Source of the DNA: an uncultured Alphaproteobacteria bacterium
GTDB lineage: Bacteria > Pseudomonadota > Alphaproteobacteria > Caulobacterales > Caulobacteraceae
Direction: 5' to 3'
Assembly: GCA_903822175.1 (NCBI GenBank)
Contig: CAIJOB010000042.1
Coordinates: 1 to 64,000 of the forward strand
Length of the DNA stretch: 64,000 bases
This document shows positions 19,837 through 29,739 of this stretch, piece after piece. The notes under the pieces are model-generated. The model did not search any database and had not been told where the DNA came from. It saw only the letters and a list, made by a program, of their open reading frames with translations. A program made the translations under genes and the position numbers. Position 1 is the first letter of the stretch. Every line of letters starts with the position of its first letter.

Positions 19837-20886
19837 TCAGCTCTTCTTCGCGAATGGCTTGGGCACGCGGTTCCCGCCCTGCCGGGCGAACATCCAGCCG
19901 GGGTATTCGCTGGGGAGTTCCGAGACCTCGTCCAGGCGCTTCATCTCGTCCTCGGTCAGGGTCAGCTCGGCGGCCGCCAGGTTGTCGTCCAGCTGCTCCA
20001 ACGTCTTGGCGCCAATGATGATGCTCATGGTGAAGGCTTTTTGCAGGATGTAGGCGAGCGCCACGCGGGCGACCGAGGTCCCGTGGGCGTCGCCGACTTC
20101 GCGCATCACCTCAACGCAGGGCCAGGCGCGATCCTTGTCCACCGGGGGAAAATCGAAGGTGGTGCGGCGCGAGCCTTCCGGATTGTTCGAGCCCGGCCCG
20201 AATTTGCCCGACAAGAGCCCGCCGGCCAGCGGCGACCAGACCATCAGGCCCAGCTGCTCCGACGTCAGCATCGGGACCAGCTCGCGCTCCAGGTCGCGCC
20301 CGGCGATGGAGTAGTAGGCCTGCAGGGTCTCGAACCGCGCGTAGCCCTTGGCCTCCGACAGGCCCAGCGCCTTGGCGATCTTCCAGGCCGACCAGTTGGA
20401 GACGCCGATGTAACGGACCAGCCCCTGGCTCACCAGGTCGTCCAGCGCCCGCAGGGTCTCGTCGATCGGCGTGACCGTGTCGTTGCCGTGGATCTGATAG
20501 AGGTCGATATGGTCGGTCTGCAGGCGCTCCAGGCTGCCATGCACGCTGTCCATGATGTGGCCGCGCGAGGCGCCGCGGTCGTTGGGCCGCGGGCCCATTT
20601 CGCCGAACACCTTGGTGGCGATCACCACGTCGGACCGCTTGACCTTCAGGTTCTGCAACGCCTGGCCGAACAGCTTCTCGGACTCGCCGAACGAATAGAC
20701 GTCGGCCGTATCGAAGAAATTGACCCCGGCCTCCAGCGCGCGCCCGACGATCCCGTCCACGTCGCCCTGCTGCAGAGCGCCGATCGCCTTCCACATCCCG
20801 GCATTCTCAGACCCGCCGAAGGTCATGGTGCCAAGGCAGATCTCGGAGACGAACAGGCCCGTGCGGCCAAGCTGGTTATACTTCAT
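19837..20886 (-). CDS. aldo/keto reductase
   Basis: MKYNQLGRTGLFVSEICLGTMTFGG; FFDTADVYSFGESEKLFGQAL. Confidence 0.92.
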   Translation of the reverse strand: MKYNQLGRTGLFVSEICLGTMTFGGSENAGMWKAIGALQQGDVDGIVGRALEAGVNFFDTADVYSFGESEKLFGQALQNLKVKRSDVVIATKVFGEMGPRPNDRGASRGHIMDSVHGSLERLQTDHIDLYQIHGNDTVTPIDETLRALDDLVSQGLVRYIGVSNWSAWKIAKALGLSEAKGYARFETLQAYYSIAGRDLERELVPMLTSEQLGLMVWSPLAGGLLSGKFGPGSNNPEGSRRTTFDFPPVDKDRAWPCVEVMREVGDAHGTSVARVALAYILQKAFTMSIIIGAKTLEQLDDNLAAAELTLTEDEMKRLDEVSELPSEYPGWMFARQGGNRVPKPFAKKS

Positions 20887-21001
20887 CGGGCGTCTCCAGG
20901 TTTGGGGATGCCTAGCCATATGGTCAGGCCAATGTGACGCGTCGAGGTCACCCCCGCCGCGAGATCGCAACAAATTCGAAAAAAGCCCGCTGGCTGGGCG
21001 C

Positions 21002-22420
21002 CTAGAGGCCCTTCAGAATGCCTTCGACCATCTTCTTGGCGTCGCCGAACAGCATCATGGTGTTGTCGCGGAAGAAGAGCTCGTTTTCGACGCCGGCGTA
21101 GCCGGAGCTCATGCCGCGCTTCACGAACAGCACCGTGCGCGCCTTCTCGACGTCGAGGATCGGCATGCCGTAGATGGCGCTGGTGGGGTCGGTCTTGGCG
21201 GCTGGGTTGGTGACGTCGTTGGCGCCGATCACGAAGGCGACGTCGGCGGTCGGGAACTCGGCGTTGATGTCTTCCAGCTCGAAGACCTCGTCGTAGGGGA
21301 CATTGGCTTCGGCCAGCAGCACGTTCATGTGGCCGGGCATGCGGCCGGCGACCGGGTGGATGGCGTACTTCACCTCGACGCCCTCCTCCTTCAGCTTGTC
21401 GCCCATTTCGCGCAGCGCATGCTGCGCCTGGCTGACCGCCATGCCGTAGCCTGGGACGATGATCACCTTGCTGGCGTTCTTCATGATGAAGGCCGCGTCG
21501 TCGGCGGACCCTTGCTTCACCGGCCGCGTTTCGACCGCGCCGCCAGCGCCGGCCGCCGCGTCCGTGGCGCCGAAGCCGCCGAGGATCACGGAGATGAAGC
21601 TGCGGTTCATCGCCTTGCACATGATGTAGCTGAGGATCGCGCCGGACGAGCCCACGAGTGCGCCGGTGATGATCAGGGTGGTGTTCTCGAGCGTGAAGCC
21701 CAGCGCTGCCGCGGCCCAGCCGGAATAGCTATTCAGCATCGACACGACGACCGGCATGTCTGCGCCGCCGATCGGGATGATCAGGGTGCCGCCGACGATC
21801 AGGCTGAGCGCGAAGACCGCCCAGAAGGCCCAGAGCGCCGTGCCGCCGCTCATCACCAGGACGACGATCATCGCCACCACCGCGACGCCGAGCGCGAGGT
21901 TCAGCAAGTGGCGGGCCGGCAGCAGGATCGGGGCGCCGCTCATGTTGCCGTTCAGCTTGGCGAACGCGATCACCGAGCCGGTGAAGGTCACCGCGCCGAT
22001 GGCCAGGCCGACCGCCAGCTCGATCAGCGAATGGGTGACCACGCCGCCTTCCGGCGAGGCGATGCCGTAGGCGGCGGGCGTGTGGATCGCGGCGACCGCC
22101 ACCAGGCAGGCGGCCATGCCGACCAGGCTGTGGAAGGCGGCGACCAGTTGCGGCATGGCGGTCATGGCCACGCGCCGCGCGATCATCGCGCCGACGCCTC
22201 CGCCAATGGCGACGCCACCGACGATCAGACCCAGCGTCAGAGGGTCCAGCGCGTCCTGGCTCCAGAGTGTCGCCAGCGCGGTGGCGACCGCGATCGCCAT
22301 GCCGATCATGCCGTTGCGGTTGCCGGCCTGGCTGGTGGTCGGCGAGGAGAGGCCACGCAGCGCCAGGATGAACAGGACGCCGGAGACGAGATAGAGGATG
22401 GCCGCGAGATTGGCGTTCAC
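21002..22420 (-). CDS. pntB: NAD(P) transhydrogenase subunit beta
   Basis: Multi-TM N-terminus; IIVPGYGMAVSQAQHALREM and FVIGANDVTNPAAKTDPTSAIYGMPILDV. Confidence 0.94.
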   Translation of the reverse strand: MNANLAAILYLVSGVLFILALRGLSSPTTSQAGNRNGMIGMAIAVATALATLWSQDALDPLTLGLIVGGVAIGGGVGAMIARRVAMTAMPQLVAAFHSLVGMAACLVAVAAIHTPAAYGIASPEGGVVTHSLIELAVGLAIGAVTFTGSVIAFAKLNGNMSGAPILLPARHLLNLALGVAVVAMIVVLVMSGGTALWAFWAVFALSLIVGGTLIIPIGGADMPVVVSMLNSYSGWAAAALGFTLENTTLIITGALVGSSGAILSYIMCKAMNRSFISVILGGFGATDAAAGAGGAVETRPVKQGSADDAAFIMKNASKVIIVPGYGMAVSQAQHALREMGDKLKEEGVEVKYAIHPVAGRMPGHMNVLLAEANVPYDEVFELEDINAEFPTADVAFVIGANDVTNPAAKTDPTSAIYGMPILDVEKARTVLFVKRGMSSGYAGVENELFFRDNTMMLFGDAKKMVEGILKGL

Positions 22421-22761
22421 GCCGCGTGCTCCTTCTTGGGCGCGGGCGCTTTCTTTTTGTACATGGCCAGCATTCGTCGGACGACCAGGAAGCCACCGAA
22501 GATGTTGACGCTGGCAAAGGCCGCGGCGACCGCGCCGGCGCCCTTGGAGATCATGATGTTGGAGCTCATCGCGTCACCCGCCGCCGGGTGGGCCGCGACC
22601 GCCAACAAGGCGCCCACGATGATCACCGAGGAGATGGCGTTGGTCACCGCCATGAGCGGCGTGTGCAGGGCCGGGGTCACGCTCCAGACCACGTAGTAGC
22701 CGACGAAGATCGCCAGCACGAAGATCGCCAGGCGGAAGACGGTGGGATCGACGGCTTCCAT
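22417..22761 (-). CDS. pntAb: NAD(P) transhydrogenase alpha subunit, membrane part (PntAb)
   Basis: FVGYYVVWSVTPALHTPLMAVTNAISSVIIVGAL. Confidence 0.92.
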   Translation of the reverse strand: MEAVDPTVFRLAIFVLAIFVGYYVVWSVTPALHTPLMAVTNAISSVIIVGALLAVAAHPAAGDAMSSNIMISKGAGAVAAAFASVNIFGGFLVVRRMLAMYKKKAPAPKKEHAA

Positions 22762-22766
22762 GCGGC

Positions 22767-23900
22767 TCAGCCCTTCAGGTTCGGGTGGACGACCGCGCCG
22801 CCCTGGGTGACCAGCGCGGCCTTGAGGATCTCGTCCTCATAGTTCGGCGCGAACTGGCCCTCGGCGTCGAGGAACAGGCCGGAGAAGGCCATCAGGTTGC
22901 GGGCGTAGAGCGCCGACGCGTCGGTGGCGACGCGGCCCGGCAGGTTGGCGATGCCCAGGATCTTCACGTCATTCTTGGTCACCGCGATTTCGCCCAGCTT
23001 GGCGCCTTCGACATTGCCGCCCTGCTCGATGGCCAGGTCGACGATCACCGAGCCCGGGCGCATCGAGGCGACCTGGGCGGCGCTGACCAGCTTGGGCGCC
23101 GGCCGGCCGGGGATGAGCGCGGTGGTGATCACCATGTCCTGCTTGGCGATGTGCGTAGAGAGCAGCTCGGCCTGCTTGGCCTGGTATTCCTTGCTCATCT
23201 CCTTGGCGTAGCCGCCGGCGGTCTGGGCGTTCTTGAACTCTTCGTCCTCGACGGCCAGGAACTTGGCGCCAAGGCTTTCCACCTGCTCCTTGGTGGCGGG
23301 GCGCACGTCGGTGGCGGTGACCACCGCGCCCAGACGCCGGGCCGTGGCGATGGCCTGCAGGCCGGCGACGCCGACCCCCATGATGAACACCTTGGCCGCG
23401 GCGACCGTGCCGGCCGCGGTCATCATCATCGGCAGCACCCGGCCATAGGCCTCGGCGCCTTCGATCACCGCGCGGTAGCCGGCGAGGTTGGCCTGCGACG
23501 ACAGGACGTCCATCACCTGGGCGCGGGTGATCCGCGGCACGAACTCCATGGCGAAGGCGGTCGCCTTGGCCTTGGCGAGGCCGGCCAGCGCGGCCTTGTC
23601 GATGTACGGATTGAGGGTGGCGACCACCAGGGTCCCAGCCTTCAGCGCGGCGATCTCGTCGGGCTCCGGCGCGCGGACCTTGAACAGGATGTCGGCCTTG
23701 GCCAGCGCGTCCTTGGCGGTCTTGGCCAGGGTCGCGCCGGCGGCCTGGTAGTCGGCGTCAGGATAGGCGGCGGCCAATCCGGCGCCTGCCTCGACGGTGA
23801 CGCTGAAGCCCGCGGCGATCAGCTTCTTGACCGTCTCGGGAACCGCGGCGACGCGGGTTTCGCCGGCGCGGCGTTCCTTGGTGACGGCGATGAGAGCCAT
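22767..23900 (-). CDS. pntAa: NAD(P) transhydrogenase alpha subunit, soluble part (PntAa)
   Basis: MALIAVTKERRAGETRVAAVPETVKKL...GVGVAGLQAIATARRLGAVVTATDVRP. Confidence 0.93.
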   Translation of the reverse strand: MALIAVTKERRAGETRVAAVPETVKKLIAAGFSVTVEAGAGLAAAYPDADYQAAGATLAKTAKDALAKADILFKVRAPEPDEIAALKAGTLVVATLNPYIDKAALAGLAKAKATAFAMEFVPRITRAQVMDVLSSQANLAGYRAVIEGAEAYGRVLPMMMTAAGTVAAAKVFIMGVGVAGLQAIATARRLGAVVTATDVRPATKEQVESLGAKFLAVEDEEFKNAQTAGGYAKEMSKEYQAKQAELLSTHIAKQDMVITTALIPGRPAPKLVSAAQVASMRPGSVIVDLAIEQGGNVEGAKLGEIAVTKNDVKILGIANLPGRVATDASALYARNLMAFSGLFLDAEGQFAPNYEDEILKAALVTQGGAVVHPNLKG

Positions 23901-24008
23901 GGTCCGCGACGTCCCCCGAAACGCGACTGTCAGGGACCTTAGGGGGTCGCGCCCGCGTCTGTCCAGACGCGCCGCAACCTGTGATCGGCGGAGAGGGTGG
24001 TTTGGAGC

Positions 24009-24248
24009 CTAGTGGCCCGAGCCGCCGCGCTCACGCAGCAGGGCGATGCCGAGGCCCAGGACGACGAGGCCGACGATGGCGCCGGTCAGGAAGCCCGCGC
24101 TGGTGCAGAACCACAGCACATTGGTCAGCACCGCCGAGGCGATGACCAGCGAGCCCCACTTGGTGATGTTCATGACCAGGTGGAACGTCGCCACCTGCTC
24201 GTGCACGTCCATCTCGCCGCGGTGATATTCGGAAGCCTGGCCGGCCAT
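24009..24248 (-). CDS. aa3-type cytochrome c oxidase subunit IV-like protein
   Basis: MAGQASEYHRGEMDVHEQVATFHLVMNITKWGSLVIASAVL. Confidence 0.8.
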   Translation of the reverse strand: MAGQASEYHRGEMDVHEQVATFHLVMNITKWGSLVIASAVLTNVLWFCTSAGFLTGAIVGLVVLGLGIALLRERGGSGH

Positions 24249-24335
24249 GGGACGCTCTCTGGTTCGAAGTAACCGTTCAGCGCGGTGCTACACGAGACCG
24301 CGGTTGCGCTCAAGGGTGGGAGCCTGAACGCTCAT

Positions 24336-24480
24336 TTCCTCCCCCGTGAAACGGGGGAGGGGGACCACGAATGTGGTGGAGGGGGCGCTGGTCGCGCACC
24401 GACTTCACCACACGGCCCCAGCGCCCCCTCCGACCCTTCGGGCCACCTCCCCCGCACGCTGCCGCTAAGGGGGAGGAACT
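24336..24480. repeat. dispersed intergenic repeat, copy B
   Basis: cctcccccgtgaaacgggggagggggaccacgaatgtggtggagggggcgctgg...ccagcgccccctccgacccttcgggccacctccccc. Confidence 0.8.
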
Positions 24481-24491
24481 TGGAGCGCGCG

Positions 24492-25532
24492 CTACTTCGT
24501 TGGTGGCCACGCCGCGAGCAGCGCTCGCAGCGCCGCCACCAAGGCAAGCGGCTGGTCGATCATGATGTGGTGGTGGGCGTCGGGGATCTCGATCTCGATC
24601 ATGCCGGGCGGGAAGGGCGAGGGCGCGCCGGACTTGCGGTGCTCCACGATGCGGCTCTTGGCGCCGTAGACGTGCACCATCGGCGTCTTGACCTCGGGAA
24701 CCTCCATCGGATCGCCGCCCATGGCACGCTGCCGGTCGAGCTTGGCCCACATGTTGGGATCGAACCGCCAGGTCCAGCCTTCGCCCTTGCCGTCAGGCAT
24801 CGGGACCTTCTTCAGCGACTTCCGCGCGATGAAGTCGGCGATGTAAGCGTTGCCGGCCGGCTGCGGCGGCATCAGGCGGAAGCGGCCGAGCGCCTCCTCA
24901 AGGGTCGCATAGACACGGCTTGGCCGGTCGACCGTAGGGATGTTGCGGATCGCCTCCATCTGCGCCTGGCGCTTGGCGAGCTCCTCCGGCGGCGGGCCAA
25001 AGCCGGTGTCGACCATGATCGCCGCGTGCATCCGCTCGGGGTTGCGGACGGCGGCGAAGAACACCTGGCCGCCGCCGAACGAGTGGCCGATGTAGGTGGG
25101 CTTGCGGCCACCGTCATAGAGCCCGGTGGCTCGCGCAACGGCTTCGGCGTCCTCGGCGAAGTCGGTGAAGCTGTACTTCTCGCGCCAGTCCGAGGCGCCC
25201 ATGCCGGCCAGCGACATCGAGGCGACCCGATAATGCTCGGCGAAGAACGGGGCGATGAAGCTCCACCAGTCGGCGTGGGCCGAGTTGCCGTGCACGAACA
25301 AGAGGCCGGGCTTGCCGACCTCGCCCCAGGTCAGGACCTCGAGCTTGGAGCCGAGGCTTTCGACGAACACCCGCTCGGGCTCCTGGGCGATGGCGTCCTT
25401 GAACCACTGCGGCGACGCCGGCGGCTCGCCACGATAGATGGCCAGCGGCGCCTGCACCTCCGGCGGCAGCGGGACCTCGGCATGGACCGGCCGGTCGTCA
25501 TGGATCTCCGGCTTCACGTCTTCAGCCATCAT
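24492..25532 (-). CDS. alpha/beta hydrolase
   Basis: PGLLFVHGNSAHADWWSFIAPFFAEHYRVASMSLAGMGASDW; YIGHSFGGGQVFFAA. Confidence 0.85.
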   Translation of the reverse strand: MMAEDVKPEIHDDRPVHAEVPLPPEVQAPLAIYRGEPPASPQWFKDAIAQEPERVFVESLGSKLEVLTWGEVGKPGLLFVHGNSAHADWWSFIAPFFAEHYRVASMSLAGMGASDWREKYSFTDFAEDAEAVARATGLYDGGRKPTYIGHSFGGGQVFFAAVRNPERMHAAIMVDTGFGPPPEELAKRQAQMEAIRNIPTVDRPSRVYATLEEALGRFRLMPPQPAGNAYIADFIARKSLKKVPMPDGKGEGWTWRFDPNMWAKLDRQRAMGGDPMEVPEVKTPMVHVYGAKSRIVEHRKSGAPSPFPPGMIEIEIPDAHHHIMIDQPLALVAALRALLAAWPPTK

Positions 25533-25927
25533 GTCCTCGGAAATGGAAGGGGCCAGCAATCTGGGAGGAAGGCCCGTCAATATGGGGCCACTGGACTAAC
25601 AACCGTTTGAAAAATGGCAAGCGCTTCGTCCGCACGGCGCCAACCTCCGCAAATCTTTACCCCTGACTTACCGCGGGCGTCCAAAACCCTCCCACGCCGC
25701 GGCGCCGAGTATTGGCGTCTCGCGAGCCCAGCCCCCGGTCTTCCTCCTCCCCCTGAATGGACCGGGGGCGCCCCTCGCGAGGGGCCGTCACAAACCGCCG
25801 ATTTGTTCCCCTCCATCTGCGGTCAAGCCTGTAAACCTTAAGTGACTCAAAGTGATAGGTCCTGGCGCGTCCAGGCTCCGTAGTCCCCATGAGGCCGCGT
25901 TTTGTGGACCTCATTGGGAAACCCTCC

Positions 25928-26464
25928 ATGACATCCAGACTCACCATCCTCGCCGGCGCAGCCTTGCTCGCCGCCGCTGCCGCATTGCCCGCGCAGGCGG
26001 CCATCCTGACCTTCGACCTTAGCGGGTCGCGCAATGCGACCTTCCAGATCGACTCCAACGCGACCCCGACGACGTTCAGCAGCTCTGTGTTCGGCGACCA
26101 GATCCGTTTCGACGACGTCGCCGGGACCTTTGGCGGCGTGGCCGGCACGGCTTCCATCGGCTTCGGCACCGATGTCTTCGCCGACCTGAACATCAACGGC
26201 ACAGGCCTGGGCTTCACCCAGTTCGCCGGCGCTGACCTGTTCTCTGGACCCGCCTCCGCGCCGATCTTCGCGACGGGAACCTTCACTCTGCCCAGCATCG
26301 TCTCGGGGACCAGCACCCTGACTATCAGCGAAGCTGCGCCGGGCGGGCCGTCGGCTGGCGGCGTGCCTGAGCCGGCGACCTGGGCTCTGATGATCGGCGG
26401 GTTCGGCTTGACCGGCGCGGCTCTTCGCAAGCGACGCCAGGCCATGACGCTCGTTCGCGCCTGA
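25928..26464 (+). CDS. PEPxxWA-CTERM sorting-domain secreted protein
   Basis: Signal peptide MTSRLTILAGAALLAAAAALPAQAA; C-terminal VPEPATWALMIGGFGLTGAALRKRRQA. Confidence 0.85.
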   Translation: MTSRLTILAGAALLAAAAALPAQAAILTFDLSGSRNATFQIDSNATPTTFSSSVFGDQIRFDDVAGTFGGVAGTASIGFGTDVFADLNINGTGLGFTQFAGADLFSGPASAPIFATGTFTLPSIVSGTSTLTISEAAPGGPSAGGVPEPATWALMIGGFGLTGAALRKRRQAMTLVRA

Positions 26465-26579
26465 TCGCACGGGGCGGCGCGCCAAGGGCGGCGCCGCCCC
26501 AACCGCCCGATCGCGTTGAGCCGTCTTACAGCGGTGCGTGGTCGGCGCTAAGTTGCCCGCATCTGTGATGGGGGCGGGC

Positions 26580-26966
26580 ATGGTCGAACGAACGGCAAGC
26601 TGTGGTTGCGGGGCCTTGTCGATCGCGACGCGCGGTGAACCGATCAAGGTCTCGGCCTGTCACTGCGTCTCCTGTCAGAAGCGCACCGGCAGCGCCTTCA
26701 GCGTCGCGGTCTTCTTCGACGAGGCGCAGACCGCGCCCACCGGACCCGCCGGCCAGTACGTTCGCCTGGGCGACAGCGGGCAGACGGTGGAGTTCAACTT
26801 CTGCACCACCTGCGCCTCAACCGTCTTCTGGCGCCCGGCGTTCCGGCCCGGCTGGGTCGGCGTCGCCATCGGCTGTTTCGACGACAAGACGCTGCGGCCA
26901 ACCCAGGCGGTCTACGAACATGCGAAGCTGGACTGGGCGGCGATTGAGATCGAGGCGCGGGCATGA
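26580..26966 (+). CDS. GFA (Gfa-like) family protein
   Basis: CGCGALSIATRGEPIKVSACHCVSCQKRTGSAFSV...FCTTCASTVFW zinc-binding Cys pattern. Confidence 0.88.
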   Translation: MVERTASCGCGALSIATRGEPIKVSACHCVSCQKRTGSAFSVAVFFDEAQTAPTGPAGQYVRLGDSGQTVEFNFCTTCASTVFWRPAFRPGWVGVAIGCFDDKTLRPTQAVYEHAKLDWAAIEIEARA

Positions 26967-28378
26967 CCGGCACGGAAATCTGGCAGTGGTCGGCCGTCAA
27001 AACCGCCGCGGCGATCAAGGCCAAGCAGGTCTCCGCCGTTGAGGTCACGACCGCTCACATCGAGCGCCTGCACGCCGCCAATCCCGCGCTGAACGCCGTC
27101 GTCGTCGACCTGACCGACTCCGCCCTGGAGACCGCCCGCGAGCGCGACCGCGCCCAGGCCGCCGGCGCCGAGATCGGCCTGCTGCACGGCGTGCCGGTCA
27201 CCGTGAAGATCAACATCGACGTCGAGGGCCAGGCCAACTCCAACGGCGTCGTGGCGCTCGCGAACAACATCGCGCCCGGCGACGCACCGGTGACCGCCAA
27301 CCTGCGCGCGGCGGGCGCGGTGATCCTGGGCCTGACCAACACGCCGGAGTTCTCGCTCCGCACCTTCACCGACAACCCTTTGCACGGCCTGACCCTGAAC
27401 CCCTGGGACGCGGCGGTGACCTGCGGCGGCTCGTCCGGCGGGGCGGCGTCTTCGATAGCTGCGGGGATCGGGGCCATCGCGCATGGCAACGACATCGGCG
27501 GCTCCCTGCGCGGCCCGGCCCACTGCTGCGGAATCTCGACCATCAAGTCCACGCAGGGCCGCGTCCCCGCTTTCAACCCCAGTGCGCCCGCCGAACGCCC
27601 GCTGATGGCCCAGCTGATGTCGACCCAGGGCCCGCTGGCCCGCGAGGTCGCCGACGTGCGTCTGGGCCTGGAGGCCATGAGCCGCCGCGATCCGCGCGAC
27701 ACCTTCCAGGTTCCGGCGCCGCTGATCGGGCCGCCGGTCGACGGGCCGATCAAGGTCGCGGTCGCGCCGATCCCCGCCGATATGCGGACCGATCCTGCAG
27801 TCATGGCCCTGATCGGTCAGGCCGCGCGGCATCTCGCCGACGCCGGCTATGAGGTCTGCGAGGTGGAAACGCCGGACATTTCGGTGGCCTGGACCCTGTG
27901 GGCCAATCTGATCATGACCGAGATCGAGACCCTGCAGGCCACGGCCATGCGCCAGATGGCCAGCCCCGACTTCCTGCTGGCGATCGACGGCTTCCTGAAG
28001 CTGGCCGACATCCTCGACGGTCCCGGCTACATGACCGCCATCGCCCAGCGTTCGCGGGTGATCCGCGAGTGGGTGATGTTCCTGGAGGACTATCCGCTGA
28101 TCCTGGCGCCGGTCTCGGTGAAGCCGCCGTGGCCGGTGAACGCCGACCTGGGCGGCGAGGCGCCGGTGCGCGAGATCTTCTGGAACGACTTCCGCTTTAC
28201 GTCCGCGATCAGCGTGCTGGGCCTGCCGGCCGCGGTGACGCCGGTCGGCCTGGTCGGGGGCCATCCGGTGGGCGTGCAGATCATCGGCCGGCGCTTCCGC
28301 GAGGATCTGTGCCTCGACGCGGCGGCGGCGATCGAGGCGCGCGTGGGTGTGCTGACCCGCCAGCTCTGGGCGCGCTGA
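26963..28378 (+). CDS. amidase (amidase signature family)
   Basis: TCGGSSGGAASSIAAGIGAIAHGNDIGGSLRGPAHCCG. Confidence 0.93.
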   Translation: MTGTEIWQWSAVKTAAAIKAKQVSAVEVTTAHIERLHAANPALNAVVVDLTDSALETARERDRAQAAGAEIGLLHGVPVTVKINIDVEGQANSNGVVALANNIAPGDAPVTANLRAAGAVILGLTNTPEFSLRTFTDNPLHGLTLNPWDAAVTCGGSSGGAASSIAAGIGAIAHGNDIGGSLRGPAHCCGISTIKSTQGRVPAFNPSAPAERPLMAQLMSTQGPLAREVADVRLGLEAMSRRDPRDTFQVPAPLIGPPVDGPIKVAVAPIPADMRTDPAVMALIGQAARHLADAGYEVCEVETPDISVAWTLWANLIMTEIETLQATAMRQMASPDFLLAIDGFLKLADILDGPGYMTAIAQRSRVIREWVMFLEDYPLILAPVSVKPPWPVNADLGGEAPVREIFWNDFRFTSAISVLGLPAAVTPVGLVGGHPVGVQIIGRRFREDLCLDAAAAIEARVGVLTRQLWAR

Positions 28379-28385
28379 GCGGGGC

Positions 28386-28868
28386 CTATTTCTCCGGTGT
28401 CGAGCCCGCCGCCGCCGGCTCGGTCACCACCACGTCCGGCGAGACGGTGGCGCAGGCGCTCAGCGTCATCTCGCGGATGTTGTACTTGCCGCTGCCGTCG
28501 CGGCCGCCGCTGATCGTGTGCTTGAGGATCGGCCGGCCGCTGGCCGGGTCCTTTTCCACGTGGAAATACTCCGACCCGCTCGACCGCAGCACCTTGAACG
28601 ATCGGATTCCCACCTGCGGCAGGGCGAAGACCGTGTTGGAGGTGAAGCCCAGCTCGCCCTCGACAGCGATGGCGTACTTGTTGTGGTCGCGGGTGACGGT
28701 GACGCTGCGGTCGGGGTTGGGAAAGGGCTGCCACCCGCCGGCCGCGGTGAACCGCATGCCGTCCGGCAGCGCGCCGTCGCACTTGATCATCACGTCGGGA
28801 TCGGCCCAGGCGCCGTGCGCCAGCGCCATGGCCGCGATGACCGCCAAGCCTGCCAGTCCGGTCTTCAT
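28386..28868 (-). CDS. hypothetical secreted protein
   Basis: Signal peptide MKTGLAGLAVIAAMALAHGAWA; coherent frame. Confidence 0.65.
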   Translation of the reverse strand: MKTGLAGLAVIAAMALAHGAWADPDVMIKCDGALPDGMRFTAAGGWQPFPNPDRSVTVTRDHNKYAIAVEGELGFTSNTVFALPQVGIRSFKVLRSSGSEYFHVEKDPASGRPILKHTISGGRDGSGKYNIREMTLSACATVSPDVVVTEPAAAGSTPEK

Positions 28869-28926
28869 GCTCGCCGTCTCCCGTATGTTCGCCACCCTAG
28901 TCCTATGCCGATGCGGCCGGCGGGGG

Positions 28927-29235
28927 CTAGCCGCGCCGCTCGTCATCCTCGCCCTGCCGGTCCCAGCTGTCCTCGAAATCCGGCATCAGGGCGAAGAGGC
29001 CGAACAGGCCGGCCAGGAACAGCGTCAGGCCAATCAGCTTGCCCTCGCCCGGCGCGTCGGCCACACGCCGCGCCCCCTCCAGGTCAGCCGGGCCGCTCCA
29101 GCCCAACGGCATGGCGCCGGCCGTGCCGCATCGCGCCATGTCGCCGTGGCGATCCAGGCAGGTCGGCGCCGCCATCGCCGGCGAACCGCCAAGGATCACG
29201 AGCGTGGCGGCCAGGACCGGCATCGCAGCGCGCAT
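28927..29235 (-). CDS. small hypothetical protein (signal peptide and one TM)
   Basis: MRAAMPVLAATLVILGGSPAMAAPTCLDRHG...LIGLTLFLAGLFGLFALMPDFE. Confidence 0.55.
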   Translation of the reverse strand: MRAAMPVLAATLVILGGSPAMAAPTCLDRHGDMARCGTAGAMPLGWSGPADLEGARRVADAPGEGKLIGLTLFLAGLFGLFALMPDFEDSWDRQGEDDERRG

Positions 29236-29246
29236 GGGAAGCCCTC

Positions 29247-29666
29247 CTACTGCGGCCCCTCGCCGACGATCTCCAGGACCGCCGGCTCGTCCTTGGCGCC
29301 GTCATAGTGCCACTGGTGAGCGAAGTGGGTGACCGAGGTCCCAGCCGGCAGCGGCGTGGTGGTCTCGGTCGAGAAGCTCTTGCCCGTGCCGACCCACCAG
29401 GTCCCACTGATCACCACCACATGGCGGTCGTTCGGGTGGGTGTGCGGCTGGCTGAAATGGTGCGGCAGCCACTTGACCAGGATGGCGTAGGGGCCGGGCT
29501 TGTCCGGGTCGCCCCAGAGCACATAGATCTGCGACCCCATGCGCGCCTCCCCCTTCCAGGGGATGTCGGCCGGCAGCTTGTAGACGAGCGCGGCGGAATC
29601 CGGCGCGGCGCGGGTGGGACCGGCCAGCAAGGCCGCGGCCAAGACCGCCATCGCAATGCGCTTCAT
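29247..29666 (-). CDS. cupin domain secreted protein
   Basis: Signal peptide MKRIAMAVLAAALLAGPTRA; cupin HFSQPHTHPNDRHVVVISGTWWVG. Confidence 0.8.
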   Translation of the reverse strand: MKRIAMAVLAAALLAGPTRAAPDSAALVYKLPADIPWKGEARMGSQIYVLWGDPDKPGPYAILVKWLPHHFSQPHTHPNDRHVVVISGTWWVGTGKSFSTETTTPLPAGTSVTHFAHQWHYDGAKDEPAVLEIVGEGPQ

Positions 29667-29739
29667 CTGGAAGGCTCCTCCGGTGGTCAGCGACCTAAGG
29701 GAGGCTATCACGAGAGTTGGCGGCGCCTAGAAAAGACCC

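Noticed and set aside
20720-22696. 658-aa plus-strand ORF antisense to AKR and pntB
   Set aside because: Spans several unrelated minus-strand genes; low-complexity H/D/R/G translation.
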